DNA of 64,000 bases from Hygrocybe punicea (Eukaryota > Basidiomycota > Agaricomycetes > Agaricales > Hygrophoraceae), in assembly GCA_963556145.1 (NCBI GenBank), contig OY744469.1:3072767-3136766 (forward strand), read 5' to 3'. Position 1 is the first letter of the stretch. The number at the start of each line of letters is the position of its first letter. The notes under the pieces were generated by a model that was not told where the DNA came from, searched no databases, and was given only the letters and a program-made list of their open reading frames with translations. The translations under genes and the position numbers were made by a program. Positions 32,088 through 47,339 of the stretch are shown here, one piece after another.

Positions 32088-35000
32088 TCATTCTCGATAC
32101 TGACCTTCGCCACCCAGGCGATCATACCATGCTTCTCCAGACGTTGTTGGTGCGATGTATCCCGCTCGTATTGTGAAATCTCCAAAGTGTTCACCCTCAT
32201 GTCGTTCGAGTGCGTACCGTCTGATCATGGGTGCCAGTATGGTCAGGATCTCAGGCTCTGTGACTGATTCTGGTAAGGGCAACGCATCATCAGAAGACGA
32301 ACAGCATGGTGTTCAAAAAACAAAAGCTAACCGCGGAAAATCTTGTTCAGTCTTTGTCCATGAAACCCGCCACCAAGAAGCATAGAATAAGTACCAGGGG
32401 CCTTGCCAACAAATGCCACCTCTGTGCACGAAGATGATGAAATAACATGAGGAATGAATATAAATAAAACTCACCAGCTATGTATGGTCTCGCACAACCA
32501 TTCGGACAGCCAGTCATTCGCATGACAATAGAATCGTTGCGGAGACCATTCTCTTCGCAAAGCTTCTCCACCTTGTCGATGAGCAATGGTAGGTACTAAA
32601 GAAACCCCGATCACCTCAGATGATGTTGGTCAAGTGATTAAGAGACACACTCGTTCAGATTCAGCCATTGCGAGACCTGAAATATTGTCCATTAGAAGTC
32701 TGCCTGGTCCCGATCTAATACCGAAAACGTACCACATGTAGGGAATGCAACACACGCCGATGAGGACAGACGAAGACCGCTCTGTGACAAATTATCGAGC
32801 TTGTATTGCGAAAGAAGACCTTTGATGAGAGACAATTCCTCCGAAGGGATTTCCGCCAGAATAACGTGCTGGTTAGCGGTCAATCGGAAGGTTCCTTTGT
32901 GAACTTTGGCAATTTCTCTCAACCCTGACTTGTACTCCCTACCCGGTTCGTCTTGGATGCGTCCGTTTTCGATAAACATCGTGAAATAATGCTTCCCATT
33001 TTGCCCGGTGGACCAGCCATAATTGTCGATGTTGCTGTCGAACTTGTAAGGGCGGGCAGGCTGCAGCGCATACCCCAAACGTTTCTCGACCTCAGCCTTG
33101 TAGGCGGTAAGCCCCATTCTGTCAACGGTATACTTGAGCCGCGCATTCTAGGTAAGTAATGAGCGTTGTTCAAGTAAACAGGTGTACTGGTATACCTTGC
33201 GACTAACGGATGCAACAATACAAATAAATTTAGTGCGTTCACAGTTGGACGAACGGTGACGTACTCTGCACGATTACCGTTGTCCCTCTGAACCAGCATG
33301 ACTTTTTCTGCAACATCAAAGCCTTGAGCAACAGTGCAAAAACCAATCACATCCGCAACTCTCGGATAAGTCTTCTTGTTTCCATGAGTAACACCCATGC
33401 CTCCTCCGATGGTGACATTGAAGCCAGCAAGTTCACCCTGTTTGTCGACGATAGCAATGAACCCAAGGTCATTCGCGAAAATATCGACATCGTTCGCAGG
33501 AGGTACCGCGACCGCGATTTTAAACTGGGGTTAGGATAAATCACGTCGAACAGAAGGGTTAAAGAGAGTGTGAAAGCTCACTTTACGTGGAAGGTAAAAT
33601 TCTCCGTATATTGGTTCAAAATCTTTCAGAGCCTCCCCAGCGACCATTTTCCTGTCCAACCAAATCTCGTGATACGCAGTCGTGCGTGGGAGGAGATGTT
33701 CACTGACACCCTTCGAAAACTCGTAGATTTGGGAATGTAGTTTTGAGAGCGTCGGGATGGCAGAGCAAACGACATTCCTGAGGAGTGTGTTGAGTTAATC
33801 GGTGCAAAGGATTAAAACGAACGAAATACCGATTAACGTCCCCACAGGCAGCAAGAGTGTCTAATAGAGCGGCATTGATGGCTTGGATCGAGAGCTTTAA
33901 ATGCCTCTTGATGACTCCGTGGAATTGAAATGTCTGTCTGGTGGTGACCTTGAAAGTCCCAGACCCGTGTTCGTCCGCAATCTGATCCATCTGCAACCAT
34001 TGCTCTGGTCTACAAACACCTCCAGGCATTCGCACCCGGATCATGAAGCTATAAGCAGGTTCGACGCCCTGCGCTTGTCGTTCGTCCCGGATATCACGAT
34101 CATCCTGTTGGTAAATACCATGGAACTTGGTCAATTGTGTGTCACTTGTGGCAAGTGCTCCCGTGCTGTTATCACTGAGGCCTTCTGTGATTGTACCACG
34201 CAAGTATTTCGAGGCAGCTTTTATGTGCTCGTTGGTGATAGGATCGGGTTCCACTTCCGTTACTTCTACAGAGCCGATGCCTAGAGCCTTCCATAGCTTG
34301 GGCTCCCATATTTTGTATTCTGTTTCGGGGCCATCCGCATCCTGATCGTCTCCAAGGCCCAGTTCAGCGATACGATTGCCACCCAGCTGTTCGAGGCGAG
34401 CATTGAGGTCTTTGCCAGCCTTGTTATAGTAATGAGCATCCTCAGGCCGAGGCCAGTAGTGACTGTCGCCCATGCCAAACACAGTGAAACGAAGCTTGGT
34501 TAGAGGCTTGTCTCCGTGCGCAGCGGCGGTGTTTAACGCCTTGAAAAATCTGCGCGCATTCTGGGGTGGTTCTCCTTGGCCCGCAACGGAGGTCACAAAC
34601 ACGACGTGCTCCTCCTGCGCCAGGCTTTCGAGTGACATCGAGTCCATAGTCGCAAGTGTTGTGGACAAACCTCTGGCCTTGCCTCGGTTGGCGACCCGTT
34701 TGGCCATCTTCTCAGCCGCTCCGCCGTCTGAAGCATACAGCACAAGCAAAGGGGGGCAGTCCAGATTCGTCAGAAGCTCGTTGTATGATTGTTGTGCACG
34801 CTTCCTCCTGGCTTCCTTCAAGTTCTCACCTAGACTGCTTACAAGTTCGGCTGCCATCTCAGGCTTGGCGCGAACAAGCTGAGAAAAATGATTGTGCCTG
34901 TCAAGAAACTGCTGTAAATCATTTTTTACAGCATCAGAGTCAAGAGTGAAGGGCTCCTTGCCCTCATGCTCTTTGCTGGGGTCCCATCTGTACAGCGGCC

Positions 35001-36930
35001 AATACCCAGCGTCCACAGCGAGTTTAGTCTCCTTGAGGACATCGAGGGCAGGAGAGTCTTCGGTTTGATAGGGAAGATACGCTAGGACGACGCTTGGCCC
35101 ACGAAACTGGTCTGCCTCCATCAAGGCTTGCAACACCTGGGAGTAGGATGAATACACAGCTACGCTAGCGACGTAGACATCTCCGTGATTCATAGCATAT
35201 AACCCTATGTCGTGCTTCCGTCGATTAGGATCAGCTGAATTGCGTGTAGAATACGGAAGTGTATCGAGAATGAGAACGTTTATGTCAAGCCCGGAAGAGA
35301 TGGCGTGGTGTAGCCCCGAGGATCCAAGGTCATATGACCACGCATCCGACCCAATGATCCATCTTGACAATGCAGGGAAATGGCTTCGAAGAGCAAGAAT
35401 AGGCTTAGCGGCGGCGAGTGGTACCGCGGAAGACTTCAATCTCTCCACGATCAAACTTCCCAACTCCTTACTTTTCACACCATCACCCTTCGCCAATATC
35501 CAACCGCTGAGCAAAGCGTGCAACTCTGTGTCAAGATCCCCCGACTCTAGTAGTTCTCGGGCGAAGCGAACGAGATCGGCTCGCTGGTCGAGTTGTCCAC
35601 GAACTCGACCGAGGGCATATTCTGGACTGGTGGCAATCTCCCCTTGGGCAGAGACGAGCGTTGGTGAATTTGCGATTTCCAACCGATCAGCGAAAAGGTG
35701 AGAGAGTATCTTTGTGTATGACGTCTCGTGTTGGGGAATGAAAGGAGCTGCTGTAAGGGTAGATTGGGTGTCAGGTGCATCTCCCAGCTGCAGGCGGGTG
35801 GAAGGGGTTGCCAAAGGAGCGGTTTCGATTAACTTTAAAATGTCGCTAGGGGTAACTTGGCTAGAATCTCCGAGAAATCCACTGCGGAGAGAGGGACGGT
35901 GCTCGGGGTCACGCTGTTGCAATGCACCAACGACGTCAAGATAGAGGGGAGTCCACTTCATAGTCCACCTGTGTATTTGCTCAAAAACGAAAACTTGGTT
36001 GGCCGAGGGGGGGATGGCGTTCAAAATGCTGCGTGGAGGAAGAGGGCTGACTAAAGATATGGACACAAAAGATACACCGTCCATATTAAAGGAAATTTCC
36101 TCCCGTCCGAGAATGAAGAACACCGTGTGTGGTGCGATTGAACCATGGACAGTTAGTGGGTGTAGGGGGCGCCGCACCAGAGAGACAGTCGACAACGCAG
36201 CGGATTCATACATTTTAAATGGTTCTGTTAATTCATCTGCATTTCCGTTTTTGCCATTTGCGGCAAGGAGGAACGGCTGAATATCTTCTTCGGCTATTTC
36301 ATCAACGTCTTCAATGGTCAGGCTCTCGTAAAACACGTGTATGACAGCTTTCTTCCCCGAGCGTGCCAACCGAGAGGCAAGCAAAGCGTTATCGTGAGCT
36401 TGCTGAGAAGTTCTTGACAGCAGAAGAAAAGGGATTGCCGACCGGAGCAGAAGGGCATCAGAAAGATCATCCTTGATGGCCAAGTGAAGGACGAGAGGTC
36501 GCGAAGATAGTTCTGCCAGATGAAGAACCAACCTGGTAAGCACTTGTGAAGTTGACAAGACGCTAAAGGAAACCAGGCTCGCGGAGGGACTACGAAGGAG
36601 AGTAGATCCCGGATCTGCACCGAACGGCAATGAAATGATAGTTGGATTGTATCTAGTCGACTTAGACAAGGAGTGGAACTTCTCTGCAAAGGGCGAAACT
36701 GCCGGAAGGTTGGGCTGCGAATCGACAAGAATATCGGAAGACAAGTAAGCAATCCGAGCCACGGTTGAAATAGAGGACGCGATGGCCATGTCTGTGTCTG
36801 CAGGGTTGGTTATATGGTAAAGAACTGCAAAGAACACCAGGGAGAGCGGACGAACCTCAGAACAGACTCGGATAAGGTGGGCCAACGGGAAAATGTGGTC
36901 CACTACCGTGACTAGTGAGCACGCCATCAC
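32088..36930 (-). CDS. MET5: assimilatory sulfite reductase (NADPH) beta subunit
   Basis: Reduces sulfite to sulfide with siroheme and a 4Fe-4S cluster, cytosolic, the last step before sulfide enters amino acids. The large first exon (from 36930) holds a pyruvate-ferredoxin-oxidoreductase-like N-terminus, then a flavodoxin domain ([17 protein letters not shown] ~34740, [19 protein letters not shown] ~34480), then the first half of the sulfite/nitrite reductase core ([12 protein letters not shown] ~33925). Smaller exons give GGGMGVTHG (~33400), CVAFPTC (C-X5-C, ~32740) and [10 protein letters not shown] (C-X3-C, ~32510), the four cysteines that hold the cluster and siroheme iron. The end GEAWYDRLG...QYRE stops at 32088. 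This layout is that of yeast Met5. A second Met lies one codon after the first; the start choice is not certain. ATP sulfurylase lies 283 bp upstream on the same strand. Confidence 0.93.
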
Positions 36931-37208
36931 CCTGTCGGCACTCCCGTTCCCTCCGAGTCCGTCACCGGCAGAGAAATTATATCATTCACGTCTGAAGTGC
37001 AAGTCTCAAACCGTTGTCATTCATAGTGCCGCTGCGCTGTAATTTACAACATAGAACTTGACTCTCTGAGGCAGGGCTGGTCTCCGTGAGATGGTAGCAT
37101 TTGGCTAGCGCGTAAGAATGGACATTGCAAAAATTTGAATAGCAAAGTTTCTACTAGTAATACCAATCCAGCAGTAGCTTGTAAATAATGTAGGATGTTG
37201 GTTCATTA

Positions 37209-39375
<2,167 letters not shown>

Positions 39376-39942
39376 TGATCTCAAGGATTATTTCCTTCAA
39401 GTATATGGCAAGGGCGAAGACGGCAAACACGGTTAGGCATGAAGGACATATGTTAACATATGAACGTTATATGAACCCTTGAAATTGTTCATAATGTCGG
39501 AAAATGACGCCATCTGCTGATTAAAATGCCCAACAAGAAGAAAAACCAATTTAGAGTCCTCACTGCGCTAGAGACCACCACGAGACTGGAAAGCATCGAG
39601 TTGTTTTGGACTTGCCTCTGGCAGTGGTGAATTGTCACCCGATACGCGGATGTGGTTTTGGAATGCGTTTGGACGGTTGCCTACCTCAGGCTGAAGCCAA
39701 CAGCAGCTTTACTGACTGTCTACCGCGCAGTCTCTTGCACGGTTTCCACACCGCGCCATTTATTATAGGCGCGTTCTAGGTCTACATGGTCGGAGCAATG
39801 CAGTATTTTCAAAGCGCATGTTCAACAGCACAACTTGTGATTCGGAAGGTACTACTTGCAAGGCATAATCAGCAGACATGGAACGGGCTTCGACAACCGC
39901 AAGAACTGGAAGGAACGAAATAGGGAAAAGCCGACAGGATAA
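39376..39942. other. intergenic stretch, no gene seen
   Basis: 567 bp between the ATP sulfurylase start and the homeodomain gene stop. It should hold the MET3 promoter. I did not find a clear repeated regulatory motif by eye. Confidence 0.4.
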
Positions 39943-41291
39943 TCAATACTGGTCCCACTGAAAACCGAGCCTCGACAAAAGAACCAATCCTAACGCAGCA
40001 TGAAAAGGGTCCCGCGCTGCCAGATTCGTGTCCAGAGAACGTAGAACTAGCCCAAGAATATCATTGTTTCCCGAGTCGATCGCAGGGTTGAGTTTTGAAT
40101 CATTGAATGCGAGAGGTTGAGGCGTCCTTTCGTTGGAAAGCATATAGGGGGACTGCCAGTATTCGACGGAAGGAATCGGATGTTGCTGAAACGGAACCGT
40201 TGCATTCGAAGGAGGTTGGGAAACTTGAAGCGATCGAGAATCAGGGACGTGCTGCATGTTGTGGGTGTATATTGGTGTTCTGTTGGACACAAATTGAGGC
40301 GGCACTACGTGTTGGAACGGGGGACCCAGGGGAGCCGGAGTGCCATTATCATTCGACACGGTTACGTTCTGTAATCAGGGTTATTAATACGAAAGCGATC
40401 ACTGTAGGTTAAACGCTTATGTTACAGCATTTTGCATGAACCGTTCGTCATTGCACAACTGGGGGGGAAAAGAAAACGGAGATGAATGTGAATGGGTTAA
40501 TAAGTCCTGTCGTGCTGAGAGACTTCCATATTCGAAACGCGTCGCTGGCAAAGAATCCGCAGAGAGCATACCAGCACGGGAATGGACGTATCTAGAGTAA
40601 TCATGACCAGAGCCGATGAGAGAGACTGGCATGCCGCGTGCATCAGGTTGGGCACAACGTGGCTGATTTTGTGTATCCACCGTGTTTCTGAAGTTCACAG
40701 GCGATATAGGTCCAGAAGCAATTGCAAAAGAATGTGGCCCTGCGAAAGGAGCGCAATTGGCTTGAACGAAAGTCGGAGCAGGAACATCCAGGCGACGCAG
40801 GTGAGAAGCAGGTGTAACCAACTGTTTTTGGTCTTCATATTGTGCAGAGAAATGGTCAGAACGAAGCGGTGTAGACTGTGTTGGGCTTGGCAGATGATCT
40901 ACAGTCTCGCTTTTCGTCGAGGACGTGACAGCGGGTTCTTGGTGCTCTGTTTTACAAGCCTGGGTGTCGACGGAAATAGTGCTGGTTTCCCTTTTTTCAG
41001 TCTTCCGCGCCTTCCTCTTTGCCGTCCTCTGTCTGGTAAACCATCCCCTGATCCACTTCCCTGTGCTTGAAAAAGAAATGGTGATGGTCTAGATAAGCTG
41101 AAATACGAGAAGCAATTGAAGTGCCCTGCATACAGGCCAGTCTGTGTAATGAGCTCGTCGATTTCCTTTGCGTTGGGCGACTCCGTTCGAGCAAAAACCG
41201 ATTTGAGAAGCCCAGCTTGATGCGCAGTAGCACGCGTCGCTTTTGGAAGGATGGGGAGGTCAACGGGTTCAGGCTTGATTGCTTTCGCCAT
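39943..41291 (-). CDS. homeodomain protein, probable transcription regulator
   Basis: The start at 41291 (MAKAIKPEPVDL) leads into helix 1-2 of a homeodomain, GLLKSVFARTESPNAKEID. Exon 1 ends at 41134 and exon 2 begins at 41065 (GTATGC donor, CAAG acceptor), giving TGLTGKWIRGWFTRQR, the recognition helix, followed by a basic run, KRKARKTEKRE. The W-F and the final Arg fit, but Asn51, the usual adenine contact, is Arg here. The rest is Pro/Ser/Gln-rich and low-complexity, as in fungal activators. It ends GFQWDQY at 39943 after a second intron near 40375-40425. Total about 400 residues. Nuclear location is inferred. Target genes cannot be read from sequence. Confidence 0.8.
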
Positions 41292-41542
41292 ACAAGCTCG
41301 CGGTGCCAGTGCAGACCGAAACGTGACCGAAATAATTAAAAATAACCCTGAATATGTCACACTGCATGTAGTCGAATTCTAAACCGCAACGACGGTACAA
41401 AGGGTTGGAGCAAAATCGTCAGAAATACAAAAGTGACTAGTAGGGGAATGGAGCTAATCTGGAGATGACAGCCTTGGTGGGAATACAATGCATACGGTGA
41501 CAAGTGACGAGAACTGGGAGGAGATACAACAAGACGATATAG

Positions 41543-44313
41543 TCAAAGATTCAGGGCCGGGACAGACGACGTAGGCGAGCTGAAAAATTTTGTGCGCTGC
41601 GTGGAGCTTGAACTGCGTGATTTCATATTTGGGTGGTGCTGATGATGGCGGTGCTGATAATGTTGGTTTTTGTGGTGCACATGGCCGGCGTTTTTCAGCT
41701 TCATCTTCTTCTTTTCCCGCCTCGACTCCTTACGCGTCTTGTGCTGAGTATGCTGATGATTCGGAGACTGCTGCGGGATTTGGTGCGGGGGAAGATTGGT
41801 AGCAGTAAGATTTCCATCGCGCACGGGTGAAAGGACAGGTGAGATGGCAATATTTATGTCAGCGCCGGATCGTCTCCGAGTCACATTCGGCAGATTTGAA
41901 GTTTTGTTGTTGTTGAACAACATCGTACCAAGATTGGTCTTCATCACATTCCCATAAGCATACCCATCTGATGCTGCGCAGGCCTCGGAGGCCCATCTTG
42001 TCGATTTATTCTCGTTATTGCCTGCCGTCTCGAGTGTCTTACGAAAGGCACCAACGGAGATGACGTCCCACCGACTCAAGTTTTTTAGATGTTTCCGTGA
42101 TTCGATTTCGGTCGAGACATGCGACAATCCTTGGTGATCAGAAGAGTCAGAATCTAGGAAAGAGACATCCAGAACATCGTCCAAGTCAATAGGATCGGCA
42201 GGGGGTAACTGCGGTGATGTCGCCATAACAAGCTCCTCAGATGACATGATTTGGAACGACGACCGACTTGATCCCGGGAGGGAAGATGGCCGAGAGACAC
42301 CACGCTCACGAAAACGTTCCATCTGGTAATTGATTCAGAAATGAGAACAAACAGAACAAACGAGGCCCAACATACTCGGTTAAGACTCCCAATTCGTGAC
42401 CTTCCCCTTCCCCGTTGGTGACGTTGAAATGGAGAGGGGACGTCCTTGCTGGACAGATCAATGATAGCACGCTTTTGAGGATTGGGATCCACTGGATCAA
42501 ACTGGCCCATGAGAGGCGGACCGCTCTTAGAGGAGACGGGACTGCGTGGCCCATGACTACTTCCCCCGCCTTCAGGGTGGTCATCGGACTCATCCCAGTA
42601 TATCTTGCCGGCGAGGATGTCTGCGGGCCTGGGAGCGTCTTGGTAAGACCTGACACGCCTATGAATACGGAAGCTGGGGCTGGCGGTTGGGCTCATGGTG
42701 GACATGGGATCGATGGCGGGAATGTTAGAAGGGAGACGGAAGAGGTTCATCGAGCACTCCGTTGGCAGACCATTGTCGCCAACGAGCTCTTCCTCGGTGG
42801 TATCGCCGTCGCTCTGTTCCAGATCGCAATCTTGGTCTTCTTCGAACCCCGCATCTTCTCCGTTAATCATTTGGACATCTGCTTCGAAGCTTTGACTCGG
42901 GGGGTGGCTGGTCTCGACAACTAATTGGGCAGCATTCACTTCAAAGTCAATGTCCAACATCCTTTGACCTTCTCTGATACCGTTCGTGAACATGATCTGG
43001 CCGTCCCAGCCTTCAGATACCTCGAACAACATGTTATCCATCTGCCGCCGAGCCAATTCATGGGGTGAACAATCGGTGATGGCAGCCTCAGAATCAAGGT
43101 CGGAGTGGTTACTATTGTCGTTGCGTTCACCAGCATCAGCGGTCGAGTCAGACAGATTCGCAAAGAATAAGTCGGCGTCGAAACTGGACTCATCGTCCTC
43201 AGACCAACCGGTGGCGACCCCGACGTAGTTCACGCCGGGAGCTCGGCCATCCGGCTCTTCCTCGTCTTCATCCTCGTCTTCATCCTCATCTTCATCGTCG
43301 TTGTCGGTGCCATCATCACTGGCCCCGTCCATCTCAGCGTCGCTTAGGTCAACGCTCTTTTTCCGGGGCCGAATGACCCAGCTGTCCCGAGCATCGTGCC
43401 GCTTTGAGACGCCCTCATCCCCGAGAAGTTCGCGACGGATGCGCGCCTTGTCGTGTGCAAGTCGTTCTTCAGTGATTATGTAATTTTCCTCTTCTGCCTC
43501 AATAGAAGACTCGGTATCGAAAGCTGATGATGAGTCCGAGTCCGAGTCCGAGTCCGAGTCCGAGTTCGAGTCTGAAGCCTCAGACGACGAGATGGCTGAG
43601 GCAGACACGAATGTCGGGAACTGCGCCGACTGTGCGTCATCGTCGGCGCTGATGGCATTCTCGAGATCTGTTAGTTCAGATCCTGAGGATTCACAAAGAG
43701 GTGGTCTACGGGGCAGAGCAGTCTTGTTCACGATCGTGCCTTTGCCCTTGCGTTGTGCAAGAGGCCTCGTGGCGTTTGACTTTACGGGTGATTGCGCCAA
43801 ACTTGAACGCAACGTGTTTTTTCGCTTGGATTGCGCTTGGGAGAATGATGTTGATGGAGCCGAAAACGTGGTGGCCGTATCCCCTTTGAAATATGGTTCG
43901 ACCATCATTCTTGTCTTGGACGACTTTGAAGGTCGTCCTCTTCGTTTTGTGCCGGTGATTTCTACGCCTTGTCCGGAGGCGGATATCGTCTCTCCACTGT
44001 TCTTGATGTGCTTGCAAGTGGGGTCGAAGGGACGTCTCTTGCCGAGCATGCTTGGTGGAACGGTAAGTCTTATTTTTAAAGTGTGCTGAACGGGAGGTGC
44101 TGGAAGAGGTGAGAGATTGGAGGGTCGATACGAGGCGGCATTCTGGACAGTCGCAGTAGTGGAGGAAAGTGTCGATCTGGGTCTGTTGTCGCAGGTGCAC
44201 TCCCGATCGCACACTGGACAAATATCGTTGTCGTCGTTGTCGCCGCCGTCGTTGTCGTCCGGAGAGAATGGATTTACGACGGCGCCTACGGTGTTGGTGT
44301 GAGAAGGCGACAT
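41543..44313 (-). CDS. large acidic nuclear-type protein with AT-hook, unknown role
   Basis: Two exons: 44313-42376 and 42322-41543, with a 53-nt intron. The start MSPSHTNTV is followed by a small Cys group, CPVCDRECTC (residues ~32-41). An AT-hook, KRRGRPSKSSK, follows near residue 125, then a Ser/Asp microsatellite-coded run (43530-43565, SDSDSD) and an Asp/Glu block (43255-43300). A segment GKIYWDES lies near residue 565. The C-terminal exon is basic and His-rich. AT-hooks bind the minor groove of AT-rich DNA, so chromatin association is plausible. I recognise no named family. A short upstream exon starting at about 44457 (MTKGCKMVK) could extend the N-terminus, because the frame is open from an acceptor at about 44340; I kept the in-exon ATG. 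Confidence 0.75.
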
Positions 44314-45115
44314 TGCGGGAGTCTGTTGCTTGGGATGACCTGGGAGCAGATTAGAGTATGAAATTTAAAGGAAAAGAGGACAACTAGATATAGCACAATG
44401 AGGTGAAGACGGACGAGAACTAGGAGGTCTCTTGACCATCTTACAGCCCTTGGTCATGTTGTGGGTGCGCGTGACGGCGTGGTACTAGCAGAAAGGGGAA
44501 AGAAAATCAGGCTCACAAGAGAAACGATTTTTGGCCATCTGTAGATGCGACAGAACATGGGTGAGATGGAATATCCAGGTTGACTATGGGGGTGAAGGAA
44601 AACAACGGTGTGGCCTGGCCACGAGTGAGGGCTCTTTGGAACGAAGTGGTGAGAGCAAAAAAGCCAAAGGCTTGGAACGCAAAATTTTTGTGTTGCCAAT
44701 CCATCATTTTTTCTCTCAGGGTCATCCGTCCGTCGTACATAATAACCCCACTGGCTTACGGCCACTGCTGCACTCGCTGCCGTGCATGCACCACCAGCGT
44801 AGGGAGAACACACGGTAATATTCATGGCTTTTCTTTTTTATTTACAATACATGTTTTTCGACCCTTGTCCGACCCCACCGGTATCTCTGGTCAGCGCTAC
44901 GGTCGCTCCGAGTCAACAAAGGTACCGATCAAGGCCTAAGGTTAAGGATCCTATTGAACATGGACTAGTACTCTCCAGGGTCTCGCCAGCCGCAGTTTCT
45001 TGTCCAACACGATGTCCATATGTCGGACTGCAATTATTATTATTATTACTCTATTTAGGGCAGGCGCCCGGATGCCAGGACTGCCGCTAGATTTTTGCAA
45101 GCAAAATACGGGAGA
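44314..45115. other. divergent intergenic stretch
   Basis: 802 bp between two divergent genes. A minus-strand frame of 123 codons at 44454-44825 has no family motif and I do not call it. A TTATTATTATTATTA run lies at about 45034. Confidence 0.4.
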
Positions 45116-46994
45116 ATGGCAACACAACGTAGGTTTATCGATTATCATTCATCCAACTTGTATGGTTTACTGATAACCCTTTCCAGGTCTCTCTCTTGCC
45201 CAGCAAATAGCGCAACTGGAAGATGCTGCACCCGTTGGTTCGATGCTTTGCCAACGTGTATTCCGGCTCTGATGACTCTTTCTTTCTGATAGACTTTGAC
45301 CCAGAGGATTTCCAACCGAACGGGTTAGATCCCGTCGACGAACTCGCGGTAGAGACTTCTGCAACAACAGAACGTTACGTCTCTGTTGGGTGAGTCTCGT
45401 GGTTTGAAAGCTACAAGTATCTCAAGTTATATACGTTCCCGTTAGTCCTAGTACACTACGCAAACAACATGACAGCATCGCCGACCCGAAATACGATGGC
45501 GTGCGGACCACTCGGATGCAACTTTTGGAGGCCAATGATGAGGATGACCATTCAGATCAGGAACAGGGAATCTCGGAAACCGATTCTCATCCTAGTAAAG
45601 ATCTTGAACAAAATGAGCAACCAGACGAAGACCTGCCACCTCAGAGCGAACAAGAGGAAGCGGAGGAGGTGAGGTCTCCACTCTCCTCGTCAAATCAACT
45701 TGGGAGGGAACTTGCCCCATCGGAAGACTTGAACACAACTCTTCAAAAAAAGCGAGACGAAGACCGCGTCAAAGGAAAAAGTGTCTTACGCCAAATCGTG
45801 TGTGATTTCACTGGTTTTCCTCGCAAGAATCCCAAAATCGAAATACTTGTCAGGCAATTTGGGATGCTCTCTTGGATGCTCGGATACGCCTGCAGAAATC
45901 CATTACTATGGCAAATCATCTTCCTGCAGTACGTTATTGGTTTCTGGTCTCTCAACAATCTCAGGGGAAGCAACTCTTTTGACAGCCATCCGACCTCACC
46001 CGATTCACCCATACTCCGGAATGCTGCGAATCTTTGAACAAAATGTTTGATCAAGCCGCGCAGTTGTCAGACGAACTCTTTTTACTTCAGGAAGTATGTC
46101 CATTTCACATTCTTTCTCGTCAATGTGTTGGACATTGCGGTTCTGCTAGTACCTCTTGACTTCGAACCAATCAATAACACCGCCACCCAGGAAGAAACGT
46201 AGGACGCATTCAAGCAATGACGAAGCACCCAATCGCGCAATCGAATTCCAGGAAGCGACTCAAGCCGCTTCGGCTCTCGAAAATGTGTATGTCACTGTCT
46301 TCTACAACGGGCCCTCCAGTTGACAACACGCCACAGGTTTCACCCATGCCTGGTTCAGACCCTCTCAAAATGGTCATCGAAAATTCAAGCAGTAGCGCCA
46401 TCTGCCCTCCTGTCTAACCGGAACCAATTCTCCGCCAAATCTTCACAGCCCATCAAGACGGCCGGCCAGGCCATTGACGAAACCCTCATTGACCACACCA
46501 AGGCTCTTGCTCGTACTCAGGTTCGACGGGGGAAAGGGTCGCGGGTTGGCGACGAGGCACAGAAGGAGAACGAGGACGTCGCTGAGGAACTATTTGATGA
46601 CACGGATTTCTACCAGCAGCTGCTCCGTGATGTCATTGATTCGCATAGGCGTAACGTTGGTGGCGGGGAGGACTGGATGGTTTTGCAAAAGCAGAAGAAG
46701 GTGAAGAAGAGTGTGGATACTAGAGCCAGCAAAGGCCGGAAGCTGAGGTGAGCTCGCTCTCTCTCTCTCTCGATATATCACGTCCTGCGTTTCCTCTAAG
46801 AACTACGATTTAGATATGAAGTCCACGAGAAAATTCAAAACTTTATGGTCCCCGTCCCTCTGCCTGGTATCTGGCATGAAGAGCAGATTGACGAACTCTT
46901 CGCATCGTTGCTTGGTAAAGGATTCGAAAATGTGTTGACAGAATCAGCTGGGAAGGATGCCGAGCAGAATGCCATTGAGCAAGACATCACGTAG
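45116..46994 (+). CDS. BFR2: AATF/Bfr2-type ribosome biogenesis protein
   Basis: Nucleolar protein of early 40S (SSU processome) assembly; AATF is the animal name. The ATG at 45116 opens MATQ, then after an intron [15 protein letters not shown] and FDPEDF. An acidic middle follows (DEDDHSDQE, 45540-45700). The family helix [16 protein letters not shown] is coded at ~45850-45890, and [12 protein letters not shown] at ~46365. The second conserved domain has [16 protein letters not shown] (~46595) and [20 protein letters not shown] (~46725-46840, across an intron). It ends at a TAG at 46994 in the frame I followed. Family members often end in a short LFG-like tail, so a further intron near the end is possible. 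Confidence 0.88.
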
Positions 46995-47339
46995 AATCAA
47001 AGGTCGGCTTAGCAGAAGTTGACTTTTCATCAATCATTGACGCCGGAGGTCAGCTTCAATGTTTGAACCCTTATTATCCTGAACGAAAGCCAGGGACTGG
47101 CATATTACTGAGGTTTTGCCGTACTATTGCATCGATCCCTCATCGTGCACTTTATGAGATCGGCCATCCCTACTAGTTACGACCAATATCCTCTCCACGA
47201 CTGGGTAGTATAGCGAACGAACCTCACCGTCCTCCAATTCATGATTTCTCCTGCCCACCGACTCGTTGCACATTTTCCCTGGTATATTTGCTAGATCGGT
47301 AATTCGTGTCGTTGGCCGCTCAGTGAAAACTGTCCGAGC

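Noticed and set aside
44454..44825. 123-codon minus-strand frame as a small gene
   Set aside because: No family motif and no clear splice or start context; it may only be 5' UTR of the AT-hook gene.
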